Shown: one piece after another, positions 38,416 to 46,764 of the stretch
How positions within the stretch are numbered: the first letter of the stretch is position 1
Layout: each line of letters opens with the position of its first letter
The notes under the pieces: generated by a model
The model's database searches: none
The model's input: the letters and a program-made list of their open reading frames with translations, nothing else
What the model was told of the DNA's origin: nothing
Made by a program: the position numbers and the translations under genes
Origin: Legionella longbeachae
GTDB taxonomy: Bacteria > Pseudomonadota > Gammaproteobacteria > Legionellales > Legionellaceae
Direction: 5' to 3'
NCBI RefSeq assembly: GCF_004283175.1
Contig: NZ_RXNW01000015.1
Location: 1 to 64,000 of the forward strand
DNA: 64,000 bases

Positions 38416-40362
38416 ATGTTCAAATTATTTATATTAAAATGGAAGAAAATGCTTGCAACTTCTCCGATGAAATGGGTAATCACAAATAATATTTTAATGC
38501 TTGATATCAACGAAAATAATTATGTTTCTGTTGGAGCCAAGAGTATTTATTTATCGTATTTTTCAGGTGAACCAATATCTATTGCAGGTAAAATTGCTCC
38601 CCCTCTTTTGCAGGATTTACCAAAATTAACTCTTTCCAAATACCCGGCTCCACCATGTATATATTTATCACAAAACGATAATAACTATATTGAACTGTCT
38701 ATTTGTGTTGAAGTTGAAAATAATTGTATTGCTATTTCTAATGATCAAGATCAAATAGTGATAAATGATAAGTGGTATCCTATCGATATAGAATCAACAA
38801 ATTATATCAGGCGTTTACTAAAAGATAATTCAATTAATCCAGACTCTTTTCTTAATCTTGGCGAACTAATAGTTTTAAGGAGTCTGGCAAAAGAAATAAA
38901 AATAATAGAATCATCGAATATAAATTTTGATAATCCATCCTTTAAATCAATAAAAGACAATAATGAAATTCCCGGATTAAATGCGAATTTATATCCATAT
39001 CAAAAAAATGGTACGGCGTTTTTAAATCTTATATCAGAACAAAATATTGGGTGTATCCTTGCAGATGAAATGGGACTTGGAAAAACTCTGCAAATCATTG
39101 CTCTGTTACAATTAGAAAAAGTATCAGGGAGAAGTCAGTCATTAGTAGTAGCACCTGCAACCTTACTGGAAAACTGGCGCAGAGAAATAAGCCAATTCGC
39201 CCCCGGTTTATCGATATTTGTTCATGCGGGTGCTAATAGACCAGGAGTTAATGAAAAACTACAAGGATACGATGTAATCTTAATTTCATATGAAACAATG
39301 ATTCGCGATGAGCCATTACTATCAACAATCAAGTGGAATATTTTGGTTTTAGATGAAGCGCAAAATATTAAAAATCCAATGGCTCAAAGAACAGTAAGTG
39401 TTAAAAATCTCACAAGAAGAGTCTCTATTGCAGTAACTGGCACACCTGTAGAAAATAAACTGGAAGATTTATGGTCTCTTTCTGATTTTGCACTGCCAAA
39501 ACTTTTAGGTAGTTTAAATGAATTTCAATCTCAGTATACAGACAATAATGATGATGCCAGCCAACTGGCTCCAATAGTCGCGCCGATTATATTGAGAAGA
39601 CGAGTAACTGAAGTAGCAAAAGATCTACCTGAAAAAATTGAGATTTCGCAACCAATAATAATGACTAAAGCACTTGCTGAAGCATATGAAAGGTTACGTC
39701 TTGAAACTATAAGAGAATATGGAAAAGCTGCAAATATGGTAGCAACAACAAAACTCCGAATTCTCTGTACGCACCCCGCACTTATAGGCGACTGGTCAAA
39801 TAACCCCCTCACTGAAATGCCCAAGTATCAACGTACTTTAGAAATATTTGAAGAAATATTTGAATCAGGAGACAAAGTATTACTTTTTACAACATATCAG
39901 GGAATGGTCGATATTTTTCTATCTGACATGAAAAAACATTGGCCAGCAGCTTATTTCAATTTTATTGATGGTCGTGTTCCGGTTATGAGTCGTCAAACAG
40001 TAATTGATGAATTTTTTAATCACAAGGGTTATGGCGCCTTGTTTTTAAATCCTAAAGCTGCTGGTGCAGGACTGAATATTACCGCAGCTAATCATGTGAT
40101 CCATTATAACCCTGAATGGAATCCGGCTCTTACAGAACAAGCATCTCGCAGAGCGTTCAGAAGAAAGCAGGAAAAGCCCGTAACTATTCATCATTTATAT
40201 TATGCCAATACAGTTGAAGAAATAATTATGGAGCGTGCAAGTTTTAAACGGGATTTGGCAGAAAAAGCCGTAACGGGCCATAGCGGAGAATTGGATGCAT
40301 CATTAATAGCAAAAGCATTAGAAATCTCACCTCTAAATACCAGTTATCTGGAGTATGAATGA
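38416..40362 (+). CDS. SNF2-family DNA helicase/translocase (defence island)
   Basis: 648 residues. SNF2 motifs: CILADEMGLGKTLQIIALLQ (Walker A, about 213-232), DEAQNIKNP (motif II, about 313), VSIAVTGTPVENKLEDLWSL (III), and in the second lobe FNFIDGR, FLNPKAAGAGLNITAANHVI and QASRRAFRRKQ (IV-VI). The N-terminal 190 residues are not recognised. SNF2 proteins move on double-stranded DNA. Its stop overlaps the next gene by 4 bases, and the order helicase - unknown - GHKL ATPase - HNH suggests a restriction module. An ATG at 38449 with GGAAG close by is an alternative start. Confidence 0.92.
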   Translation: MFKLFILKWKKMLATSPMKWVITNNILMLDINENNYVSVGAKSIYLSYFSGEPISIAGKIAPPLLQDLPKLTLSKYPAPPCIYLSQNDNNYIELSICVEVENNCIAISNDQDQIVINDKWYPIDIESTNYIRRLLKDNSINPDSFLNLGELIVLRSLAKEIKIIESSNINFDNPSFKSIKDNNEIPGLNANLYPYQKNGTAFLNLISEQNIGCILADEMGLGKTLQIIALLQLEKVSGRSQSLVVAPATLLENWRREISQFAPGLSIFVHAGANRPGVNEKLQGYDVILISYETMIRDEPLLSTIKWNILVLDEAQNIKNPMAQRTVSVKNLTRRVSIAVTGTPVENKLEDLWSLSDFALPKLLGSLNEFQSQYTDNNDDASQLAPIVAPIILRRRVTEVAKDLPEKIEISQPIIMTKALAEAYERLRLETIREYGKAANMVATTKLRILCTHPALIGDWSNNPLTEMPKYQRTLEIFEEIFESGDKVLLFTTYQGMVDIFLSDMKKHWPAAYFNFIDGRVPVMSRQTVIDEFFNHKGYGALFLNPKAAGAGLNITAANHVIHYNPEWNPALTEQASRRAFRRKQEKPVTIHHLYYANTVEEIIMERASFKRDLAEKAVTGHSGELDASLIAKALEISPLNTSYLEYE

Positions 40363-40784
40363 TAAAGAAAATATCCAAAAAATTAAGCGCAAATGATATA
40401 GGAATTACAGGGGGCCATCAGGCAGGTATTCTTGTTCCTAAAGATCCTGCCATCTTGGGATTTTTTCCCAAACTGGATTCAACAATTAAAAACCCTCGAA
40501 TTTTGCTTGTAGTTAGAGAGCTACATGATAACTCAAGATGGGAATTTAATTTTATATATTATAATAATAAGTTCTTTGACGGCACTCGCAATGAATATAG
40601 ACTTACTTGTATGACAAAATATCTTAAAGCAGCATCTGCAAAAGTTGGTGACAATCTTATCTTCCAATTAGATGAGAATGGTTCCATATATGTTGACTGT
40701 GAAAGGTGTGACAATATCAATTCTGATATTAACGAAGAAGGTGTTCTGGTCTTGGGAAGTGGCTGGAAGGTTATTAACTCTTAA
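40359..40784 (+). CDS. Unknown protein of the restriction island
   Basis: 141 residues. It overlaps the helicase gene by 4 bases and precedes the GHKL ATPase by 17. It has strands KLDSTIKNPRILLVVRELHD and WEFNFIYYNNKFFDGTRNEYR, followed by LTCMTKYLKAASAKVGDNLI, a pattern that recalls the EcoRII N-terminal/B3-type DNA-recognition domain (RxxxxGTRNExRLTxxxxYLK). That is a weak but specific likeness: such domains read methylated or unmethylated DNA. If correct, this would be the sequence reader of the system. Confidence 0.6.
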   Translation: MIKKISKKLSANDIGITGGHQAGILVPKDPAILGFFPKLDSTIKNPRILLVVRELHDNSRWEFNFIYYNNKFFDGTRNEYRLTCMTKYLKAASAKVGDNLIFQLDENGSIYVDCERCDNINSDINEEGVLVLGSGWKVINS

Positions 40785-40801
40785 CTTATGAGGTACTTTG
40801 C

Positions 40802-42403
40802 ATGACTTACATTGAAACTATTAATGTGCCACCAGACGTTGCACGCGTAAGTGAAGGTCTTCGCGATACAGGATATGAATTCAATACCGCAATAGCAGAC
40901 ATTATCGATAACTCTATTGCTGCTGGAGCTACGATAGTTGATGTTAGAATTGGCATCGACTATATGGGAGACATAGCCATATCTATTGGAGATAATGGCT
41001 GTGGGATGAATAAGGATGACCTTATAAATGCAATGAAATATGGTTCCAAAAAAAGAGAGGATCCTTCAAGTCTTGGGAAATTCGGACTTGGATTAAAAAC
41101 AGCATCTACTGCATTTTGTAAAAGATTGTCACTTGTCTCACGTTCTGATTCTCTTGAGGTTATGAGAGCGACATGGGATTTGGATTCTATGGGACAATCA
41201 AATAGCTGGGGTCTAGAGCTTGCCTCTCCTGAATCGCACGAAATTGCTTTATTAGATGAAGTTGCAAAGAACCATTCTGGAACTCTCGTCATATGGGAAA
41301 AAATTGATCGTCTCATGCAAGATTACACCAAAGCAAATGGTCAACCCCAAAAAAAAGCTATGGGTCGTTTGATGAACTCTTTAAAAGAGCACATAGCAAT
41401 GGTTTACCAACGATTTTTAGATGCTTCTGATACTAGGGCAAGAAACATCCAGATTAAATTAAATGATGAATTCGTATCAGCTTGGGATCCTTTTTGTTTG
41501 CTGGAAACAAAAAAACCGGTTTTGGAAAAAAACATTCCTGTTGAACTACCAAGTAGCATGAAAACATCGTTTTCGGTAAGAGCTTTTATTCTTCCAAGAA
41601 AAGAAGAGTTTTCTTCCGATGAAAATAGAATATCAGCAAAAATCTCTAATGAAAAACAAGGTGTCTATGTTTACCGAGAAAACAGGCTAATTCATGGACC
41701 TGATTGGTTGGGTATGTATAAATCAGAACCTCACTTTTCGTTATTGAGAGTAGAGCTGTCATTTAGCCATGAACTTGATGAGGCATTCCAGGTTGATATT
41801 AAAAAATCCAGAATATTGCTAAACGAACATTTATATGAATTTCTCAGAGAAAAATTACTCTCTTCTCCAAGAAGAGAAGCAGAAACCCGATATAGACAAG
41901 GTGTAGCCGCAACGGCCAAAGGAGCCGCTACTTTACTACATACCAACTCGGGTAATGCAATTCATCAAAAATCAGGTGTGATGAAAATAGCTAAAATTAC
42001 TTCTGTGAATGAAGAAAAAGAAGAAATCACAATACAAAATAATAGTGGTGAAAATACATCAAAATTCAGGATTATTACCTCTGATAACCCGGGAGAAATG
42101 CATATTACTACTGCTCCAACGCTTGATAATGCAGTATTATGGGAAGCCGCTCTGGTAAATGGCAATCCGGGTGTTGTTCTTAATACTGGTCATCCATATT
42201 ATCCAAAAGCTTATCTTCCGAATATACAAAACAGTGTAGTTATTCAAGCACTGGATTTTTTACTATGGTCTTTAGCTCAAGCTGAATTAAATAATATCAA
42301 TGATGAGAATAGAGATGCCTTTGAAGAATTTAGAATCGAGGTATCAAGAAATTTGAAAAAGTTAGTTGCTGATTTACCTGATCCAGAAAGTGGTGAGGGT
42401 TGA
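40802..42403 (+). CDS. GHKL ATPase, MutL/MORC-like (defence island)
   Basis: 533 residues. Bergerat fold: DIIDNSIAAGA (N box, 33-43), GDNGCGM (63-69) and SLGKFGLGLKTAS (90-102). The position of the usual catalytic Glu is Asp33. GVYVYRENRLI and LRVELSFSHELDEAFQVDIK resemble the MutL/MORC transducer domain with its catalytic Lys. Related ATPases occur in prokaryotic restriction-like clusters with SNF2 helicase, HNH nuclease and cytosine methylase (Iyer and colleagues described MORC-type systems). The role is probably ATP-driven clamping or DNA-loop sensing. The next gene starts 1 base after its stop. Confidence 0.85.
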   Translation: MTYIETINVPPDVARVSEGLRDTGYEFNTAIADIIDNSIAAGATIVDVRIGIDYMGDIAISIGDNGCGMNKDDLINAMKYGSKKREDPSSLGKFGLGLKTASTAFCKRLSLVSRSDSLEVMRATWDLDSMGQSNSWGLELASPESHEIALLDEVAKNHSGTLVIWEKIDRLMQDYTKANGQPQKKAMGRLMNSLKEHIAMVYQRFLDASDTRARNIQIKLNDEFVSAWDPFCLLETKKPVLEKNIPVELPSSMKTSFSVRAFILPRKEEFSSDENRISAKISNEKQGVYVYRENRLIHGPDWLGMYKSEPHFSLLRVELSFSHELDEAFQVDIKKSRILLNEHLYEFLREKLLSSPRREAETRYRQGVAATAKGAATLLHTNSGNAIHQKSGVMKIAKITSVNEEKEEITIQNNSGENTSKFRIITSDNPGEMHITTAPTLDNAVLWEAALVNGNPGVVLNTGHPYYPKAYLPNIQNSVVIQALDFLLWSLAQAELNNINDENRDAFEEFRIEVSRNLKKLVADLPDPESGEG

Positions 42404-42404
42404 A

Positions 42405-43256
42405 ATGTCAGGGCTTAATTCAGATTTAATTGCTGAACACTTATCAAAACAATTCGGCCTTTCCTTTTCAGGATCAATGGAAGATATTGATGGGGGTAGA
42501 TATGTAGTGATTCGCCCTGATGATCTACCCAAACCGAATGGTTTCTGTATAACCATAGCAAGAACACCCAAAATAATTGAAGCCAGCTTTTATCCTGACA
42601 GTTTTTCAGGAAGTCTTATTAGAAAAATGGGTGAATTAGATGATGATTCAATAAATTTATTTCAGAATTTATTATCATCATCTGAAGCGAAGGGAATTCG
42701 CATATCAATACTTATTAATGGAGAACCCAAGGTATCAATTAGCAAAGATGATCAAAAAGAGTTATGGAGAAAATTTGAGCTGGATTGTGATTGGAGGCTT
42801 CCACTTAATCATAAGTACAAAGTTGAACAAATCAATCAGTTTGCTGTCCAAATTGCGTCTATCTGCATGAGTCTGATTTTATCCCTCTTGCCCTTGGAAG
42901 AAATTACTGAATCAATTACGTTACAAGAACAAGGCCTTCCAGAAGGATCAAAAATCAAGGTTGAGATAAATAAATATGAACGAAACCCAATAAATAGAGC
43001 CGCTTGTATTTCGTACTATGGTCCAATCTGCAAGGCTTGTGGTTTTGACTTTGGCAAAATTTATGGGTTATTGGGAATAGATTTTATCGAAGTACATCAT
43101 ATTGTACCTGTTTCACAGATGGGTGGTACATATCGAATTGATCCCACCAAAGATTTGGTTCCACTTTGCAGTAATTGTCATGCCATGGTTCACAGAAAAA
43201 ATCCTCCAATCTCTGTCGAGGAACTCAAGAAAATCATAAATCAAAATAAAGAATAA
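42405..43256 (+). CDS. HNH endonuclease (defence island)
   Basis: 283 residues from the ATG at 42405, 1 base past the ATPase stop, preceded by GTGAGGG; a longer frame from TTG at 42366 would overlap that gene. The C-terminal HNH domain has CKACGFDFGKIYG, the VHHIVPVSQ metal site and LVPLCSNCHAMVH (about 215-265). The N-terminal 200 residues are not recognised, with strand-rich GGRYVVIRPDDLP and FCITIARTP segments; it may bind DNA. As the only clear nuclease on this strand, it is the likely restriction effector. Confidence 0.87.
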   Translation: MSGLNSDLIAEHLSKQFGLSFSGSMEDIDGGRYVVIRPDDLPKPNGFCITIARTPKIIEASFYPDSFSGSLIRKMGELDDDSINLFQNLLSSSEAKGIRISILINGEPKVSISKDDQKELWRKFELDCDWRLPLNHKYKVEQINQFAVQIASICMSLILSLLPLEEITESITLQEQGLPEGSKIKVEINKYERNPINRAACISYYGPICKACGFDFGKIYGLLGIDFIEVHHIVPVSQMGGTYRIDPTKDLVPLCSNCHAMVHRKNPPISVEELKKIINQNKE

Positions 43257-43259
43257 TAC

Positions 43260-43718
43260 CTATAAGATATTATTAGGTATTTCTATATATTGATTAGAAC
43301 TATGTAACCAAAACTCAAGTTCTTTAACCAAAATCGGGATATCCAGTTTCGTCTTGCCCTTTAAAGCACATTCCCATACTACCGCTACCCGCCAACCCTC
43401 TTTTTCAAGCAGAGCTCTATTATTTATATCTCGTTGTTTATTAGACAAAATTTTATTATGCCAAAAATCTTGCCTGGTTTGAGGCCATTTAAATAAATGG
43501 CAATCATGACAATGCCAAAAGCATCCATGAATAAATATCACAGCCTTATATTTCTTAAAAATAATATCGGGCTTACCTGGAATATTTTTAAGATGCAATC
43601 TATATCTTAGACCCTTTGCAAATAACTCCTTCCTGACAATTAATTCAGGCTTGGTATTCTTGCTCCGAATCCCGGACATCATCTCACTACGCTTTGCTTT
43701 TTCAACGATATCAGGCAT
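43260..43718 (-). CDS. vsr: Very-short-patch repair endonuclease
   Basis: 152 residues. Vsr signature: SEMMSGIRSKNTKPELIVRK, GLRYRLHLKNIPGKPDIIF (catalytic Asp), IHGCFWHCHDCH (zinc and FWH motif) and VVWECAL. Vsr nicks next to T:G mismatches that arise when 5-methylcytosine deaminates. It overlaps the methyltransferase stop by 8 bases, so both are translated together. It converges with the HNH gene only 3 bases apart. Confidence 0.95.
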   Translation of the reverse strand: MPDIVEKAKRSEMMSGIRSKNTKPELIVRKELFAKGLRYRLHLKNIPGKPDIIFKKYKAVIFIHGCFWHCHDCHLFKWPQTRQDFWHNKILSNKQRDINNRALLEKEGWRVAVVWECALKGKTKLDIPILVKELEFWLHSSNQYIEIPNNIL

Positions 43719-44976
43719 TTTGCTCTAGTGGTCTGTTATCTACTAGTTCCTTATTCAAACCAGCGCGTATATAAGGAATCATATAATTAGCAACACTATG
43801 AACGACAGGAACTACAACAGCATTTCCAAATTGTCTATAGGCTTGGGTATCTGAAACAGGAATCTTGAATTTCGATTCTCCAAAATTATCAAAACCCATT
43901 AATCTCGCACATTCTCGTGGAGTTAACCGTCGAGGATTTTTATCCTTTTGGTATATCAAAATTTCTGAACCATCTTTGTGATATCTTGCAGATAAAGTTC
44001 GGGAGATATTATCAGCAGTATTTATACCAAATCCAAAACCGTTCCCCTGTTCCCTGTGTTTCGCAGCATAGGCTTGCAGATATTTCCATAGTTTATCAGA
44101 AAGAGTATATTTATCAGAAACTACAGCATTTTTTCCTTCTGTATACGGATTCTCTTCTTTCTCGGTCCCATTTTGAGGATGTAATATCTTGGCTAAAGTT
44201 GGATGGTAACTTTGTTCAGGAAAAACAAAATTTTTGAAACTAAAGTTATTTTCCTCAAGAAATCCTGCTATAAAGATACGCTCACGATGCTGAGGCACCC
44301 AATGACGCGCATCAAGAACTTTCCAATCAATGTGATATCCTAAATCATTAGTTAATACTTTTTTGATTGTTTGAAAAGTCTTTCCTTTATCATGGCTAAT
44401 TAAATTTTTTACATTTTCAAGTAAAAATGCTTTTGGGCGATGGAAATCAATAATTCTGGCGACATCAAAAAATAAAGTACCTTGAGTTTCACAAGCAAAA
44501 CCGTGTTGACGACCTAAACTATTCTTCTTACTTACGCCTGCCAAACTAAAGGGTTGGCAAGGAAATCCAGCAAGTAACACATCATGTTTGGGTATATCAT
44601 GTGCTTCTATTTTAGTAATGTCTCCAACAACTTCATGATCGCAGTTATAATTTGCTTTATAAGTTAATTGGGAGTATTTATCCCACTCACTTGTGAAAAC
44701 ACATTTCCCTCCTACTTGATCAAAAGCTTTACGAAACCCTCCTATTCCGGCAAAAAGATCAATGAAAGTAAAATCACTACTATGATTTATAGAATTTTTA
44801 TCTTCTATTTTAGAAATCATTAATTCAATGATCCCCTTCTTTGGAAATATCTCACCTCGTTCCCAGCGATAGACTGTACTTTCAGATATCCCTAAAAATT
44901 CAATAACTTCAGGGATAGTTAATCCTGTTCTGGTTCTTAGTTCCGAAAAACTATTATATTCTTTGTGGATTTCCAT
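43711..44976 (-). CDS. dcm: DNA (cytosine-5)-methyltransferase with HTH
   Basis: 421 residues. N-terminal Cro-type helix-turn-helix (about 15-45: GLTIPEVIEFLGISESTVYR), then the C5 methylase: motif I DLFAGIGGFRKAFDQVG (about 69), IV GFPCQPFSLAG with catalytic Cys, VI ENVKNL, VIII QHRERIFI and X YRQFGNAVVVPVV. The target site is unknown; Vsr partnership often goes with CC(A/T)GG-like sites. The HTH may let it repress its own promoter, a known control for restriction-modification genes. It protects host DNA from the opposite-strand nuclease module. Confidence 0.95.
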   Translation of the reverse strand: MEIHKEYNSFSELRTRTGLTIPEVIEFLGISESTVYRWERGEIFPKKGIIELMISKIEDKNSINHSSDFTFIDLFAGIGGFRKAFDQVGGKCVFTSEWDKYSQLTYKANYNCDHEVVGDITKIEAHDIPKHDVLLAGFPCQPFSLAGVSKKNSLGRQHGFACETQGTLFFDVARIIDFHRPKAFLLENVKNLISHDKGKTFQTIKKVLTNDLGYHIDWKVLDARHWVPQHRERIFIAGFLEENNFSFKNFVFPEQSYHPTLAKILHPQNGTEKEENPYTEGKNAVVSDKYTLSDKLWKYLQAYAAKHREQGNGFGFGINTADNISRTLSARYHKDGSEILIYQKDKNPRRLTPRECARLMGFDNFGESKFKIPVSDTQAYRQFGNAVVVPVVHSVANYMIPYIRAGLNKELVDNRPLEQNA

Positions 44977-45060
44977 ACCTTTCCTCTTAAAGGGAATTTA
45001 ATTGTCATTATGGCATATATTTTCCCGAAACATGAACTGATTTTATTTTCACAAAATGAT

Positions 45061-45083
45061 ATAAAAAGCCCCAAAGGGGGCTT
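45061..45083 (-). terminator. Terminator after ardA
   Basis: Minus strand: AAGCCCC - CTTT - GGGGCTT followed by TTTTA. It overlaps the last 2 bases of the ardA stop and separates ardA from the methylase gene. Confidence 0.8.
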
Positions 45084-45588
45084 AGTAATTTGAAAACACA
45101 TAGATAATTCCATTGACCTCTACCGAACAATAATCATTAATAAATAGATCGCGAGCAAAAGCCTCACAATCAAAATAGCACATCAAATTGTCAGGTATCG
45201 TATTACTATAGCATTCTTCAAATAAATACCAGGCAAAATCAACTTCTGAGTCATAACTACCATGATATCTATCTCTTATCATGATTTCTGCTTCTTCAAA
45301 ATCATAGTCAACTAGTAATGCAGCTCCTAATTCCTCATGTTCACTAATAAAATCAGCGTAAGCTACTATTGTAGAAATTGAGTCGTATTCCTCAAGCCTG
45401 ACATCACCAAATCCTTCAAAATCATGAATTGCAAATTCCTCAGCTCCTTCTACAGGGCTATGAGCAAGCATTTCATGGATTTCATCGATAATATCACTCT
45501 CACTTTGTGTAGCATCAATCCATTTACCATATAAAATGCCATTGTTATAAGAAGCAAGGCAGGCTACATAAATTTGAGGTTTTTCCAT
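45082..45588 (-). CDS. ardA: Antirestriction protein ArdA
   Basis: 168 residues, strongly acidic, the ArdA length (166-170). It has PQIYVACLASYNNGILYGKWIDA, the domain-2 run FEGFGDVRLEEYDSISTIVAY and the helical EEAEIMIRDRYHGSYDSEVDFA segment. ArdA mimics B-form DNA and blocks type I restriction, protecting incoming conjugative DNA. GGAG lies 8 bases before the ATG. A perfect 28-base palindrome (45624-45651) lies in its leader. Confidence 0.93.
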   Translation of the reverse strand: MEKPQIYVACLASYNNGILYGKWIDATQSESDIIDEIHEMLAHSPVEGAEEFAIHDFEGFGDVRLEEYDSISTIVAYADFISEHEELGAALLVDYDFEEAEIMIRDRYHGSYDSEVDFAWYLFEECYSNTIPDNLMCYFDCEAFARDLFINDYCSVEVNGIIYVFSNY

Positions 45589-45623
45589 AAAGTTATCTCC
45601 ATTAATATTAATTTATGGAGCAG

Positions 45624-45651
45624 CCCCTTCGGGAGCATGCTCCCGAAGGGG
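45624..45651. promoter_or_regulatory. Perfect 28-base palindrome in the ardA leader
   Basis: CCCCTTCGGGAGCA followed by its exact complement, with no spacer, 36 bases upstream of the ardA start. GC-rich in an AT-rich region. It could be an operator for a dimeric repressor or a strong hairpin acting as attenuator. No U-tract follows on the minus strand. Confidence 0.5.
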
Positions 45652-45721
45652 GTTAACGAAGGGATAAATTTCCTTCATTTTTTATTTTTAATACTTAAAA
45701 ACAAAACTGGAATTGAAAGTA

Positions 45722-45895
45722 TTAAGATTCTTTAGTTAAAGAAATTAAAGACTCTAATTGTCTCACATTCAGTTTAATGTTTTTGGCATCATCGATTGAT
45801 AAGGTAGATTGAAAACTTTGAAGGTCGTTAACACAACGTGATAACTCAAACAAAATATATTCAACCTCCATTGAAACAGAATTACACTCTTGCAT
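45722..45895 (-). CDS. Small hypothetical protein
   Basis: 57 residues from the ATG at 45895, chosen because GGAGG lies 5 bases upstream; the frame opens 4 residues earlier. Acidic, helical: MQECNSVSMEVEYILFELSR, then Asp/Gln-rich segments ending LISLTKES. No family recognised. It lies between the first ribozyme (46130-46177) and ardA on the same strand and probably shares the ardA transcript. Confidence 0.55.
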   Translation of the reverse strand: MQECNSVSMEVEYILFELSRCVNDLQSFQSTLSIDDAKNIKLNVRQLESLISLTKES

Positions 45896-46080
45896 AGATA
45901 CCTCCATGAATTGCAGGAATATCTATCCCAAAGGAATAAAAATCCCTGTTGGGTCGTAGAATGGTCAACACATTAGGTTGATTTGCCTGATTGTTAATGA
46001 AGTTATGCTATGAAGCATTCCTAGGCTAAAGCCATGAACTTAATCCGTGAAATGAACCATCATACTTTTTGGTTCATATT

Positions 46081-46129
46081 TTCCCGACTAAACGTTCCGC
46101 CATTAAATTAGGGAAGAAGATGGCGTATT
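46081..46129 (-). ncRNA. Structured RNA module 3' of hammerhead, copy 1
   Basis: On the minus strand, CGCCAT pairs with ATGGCG (46120-46125 with 46098-46103). The loop carries TTCCC (46111-46115), which can pair with GGGAA (46081-46085), forming an H-type pseudoknot. The same layout occurs at 48769-48815 with changed but still paired bases. Confidence 0.5.
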
Positions 46130-46177
46130 CACAAGACCTGTTGGTTTCGTCTGAATTCCGCAGACTCATCAGTTGTG
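46130..46177 (-). ncRNA. Type I hammerhead ribozyme, copy 1
   Basis: Minus strand in order: CACAA (stem I), CUGAUGA, stem II GUCUG with 7-base loop CGGAAUU and CAGAC, GAAA, stem III CC-AACA-GG closed by A-U, then UC and UUGUG (stem I). Every conserved core base is present. The predicted cut is between 46135 and 46134. It lies between the 161-aa gene and the small gene before ardA; the remaining leader (45896-46080) has no other gene, and I see nothing else in it. Confidence 0.85.
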
Positions 46178-46241
46178 TTAATTGATTATTAGGCAATGAA
46201 ATTAAAAAATCAATACCACAATTACTGGAACTTAATAAAGA

Positions 46242-46727
46242 TTATAACTTAAATTTCTTTTTAATTTTTAAACGAAATACCCTGTAAGAATTAAGAAGCT
46301 CTTTAGAGTATCTTGTACTATTATTTATCAATTCAAACTCTTCCGGGTTCCCATCTTTATGAGCAACTAATTTATATTTATTTCCTATGAGTTCGCATCT
46401 TCCGCACATTGAATAAAGTTGGGCAATTTGATGAAGGTCATATATTAAATCTGATAATAATTTATTAATTTTGTTATCTAAAAATTTATTTTTTGGGAGC
46501 TGTATAAACTCAACCAAAGTGTCAACTCTGCCGTATGTATGTTCAGGTAAATATCCTTCCTGAGTATCTTTTATAATAGTAACTATTTGATTGTCATTTA
46601 AAATAGCATTGAATTTTCGATATATTTTTAAGTCATGTTTTGTTCTTTTATATAGACACTTTTTAATTTCTTTGTAAAAAAATATTGCGACTCCCGAAGA
46701 GATTAGAACTGTTAGTAACTCTATCAT
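46242..46727 (-). CDS. Small membrane-anchored hypothetical protein
   Basis: 161 residues. N-terminal membrane helix (about 2-20, IELLTVLISSGVAIFFYKEI), then a soluble, lysine-rich helical domain with two Cys (CGRCEL at about 108-113). No family recognised. It follows the second recombinase gene by 37 bases with an AAAGGTAAAG ribosome site, so it belongs to that transcript. Membrane-anchored cargo proteins of this size occur in mobile elements for defence or surface exclusion, but nothing in the sequence decides that. Confidence 0.55.
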   Translation of the reverse strand: MIELLTVLISSGVAIFFYKEIKKCLYKRTKHDLKIYRKFNAILNDNQIVTIIKDTQEGYLPEHTYGRVDTLVEFIQLPKNKFLDNKINKLLSDLIYDLHQIAQLYSMCGRCELIGNKYKLVAHKDGNPEEFELINNSTRYSKELLNSYRVFRLKIKKKFKL

Positions 46728-46764
46728 TTTTTTCTTTACCTTTAGTCATGCCATGCTATTGATA

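Noticed and set aside
38298-38510. 70-codon minus-strand frame before the SNF2 gene
   Set aside because: Very AT-rich, overlaps the SNF2 start, no ribosome site; more likely chance in the promoter region.
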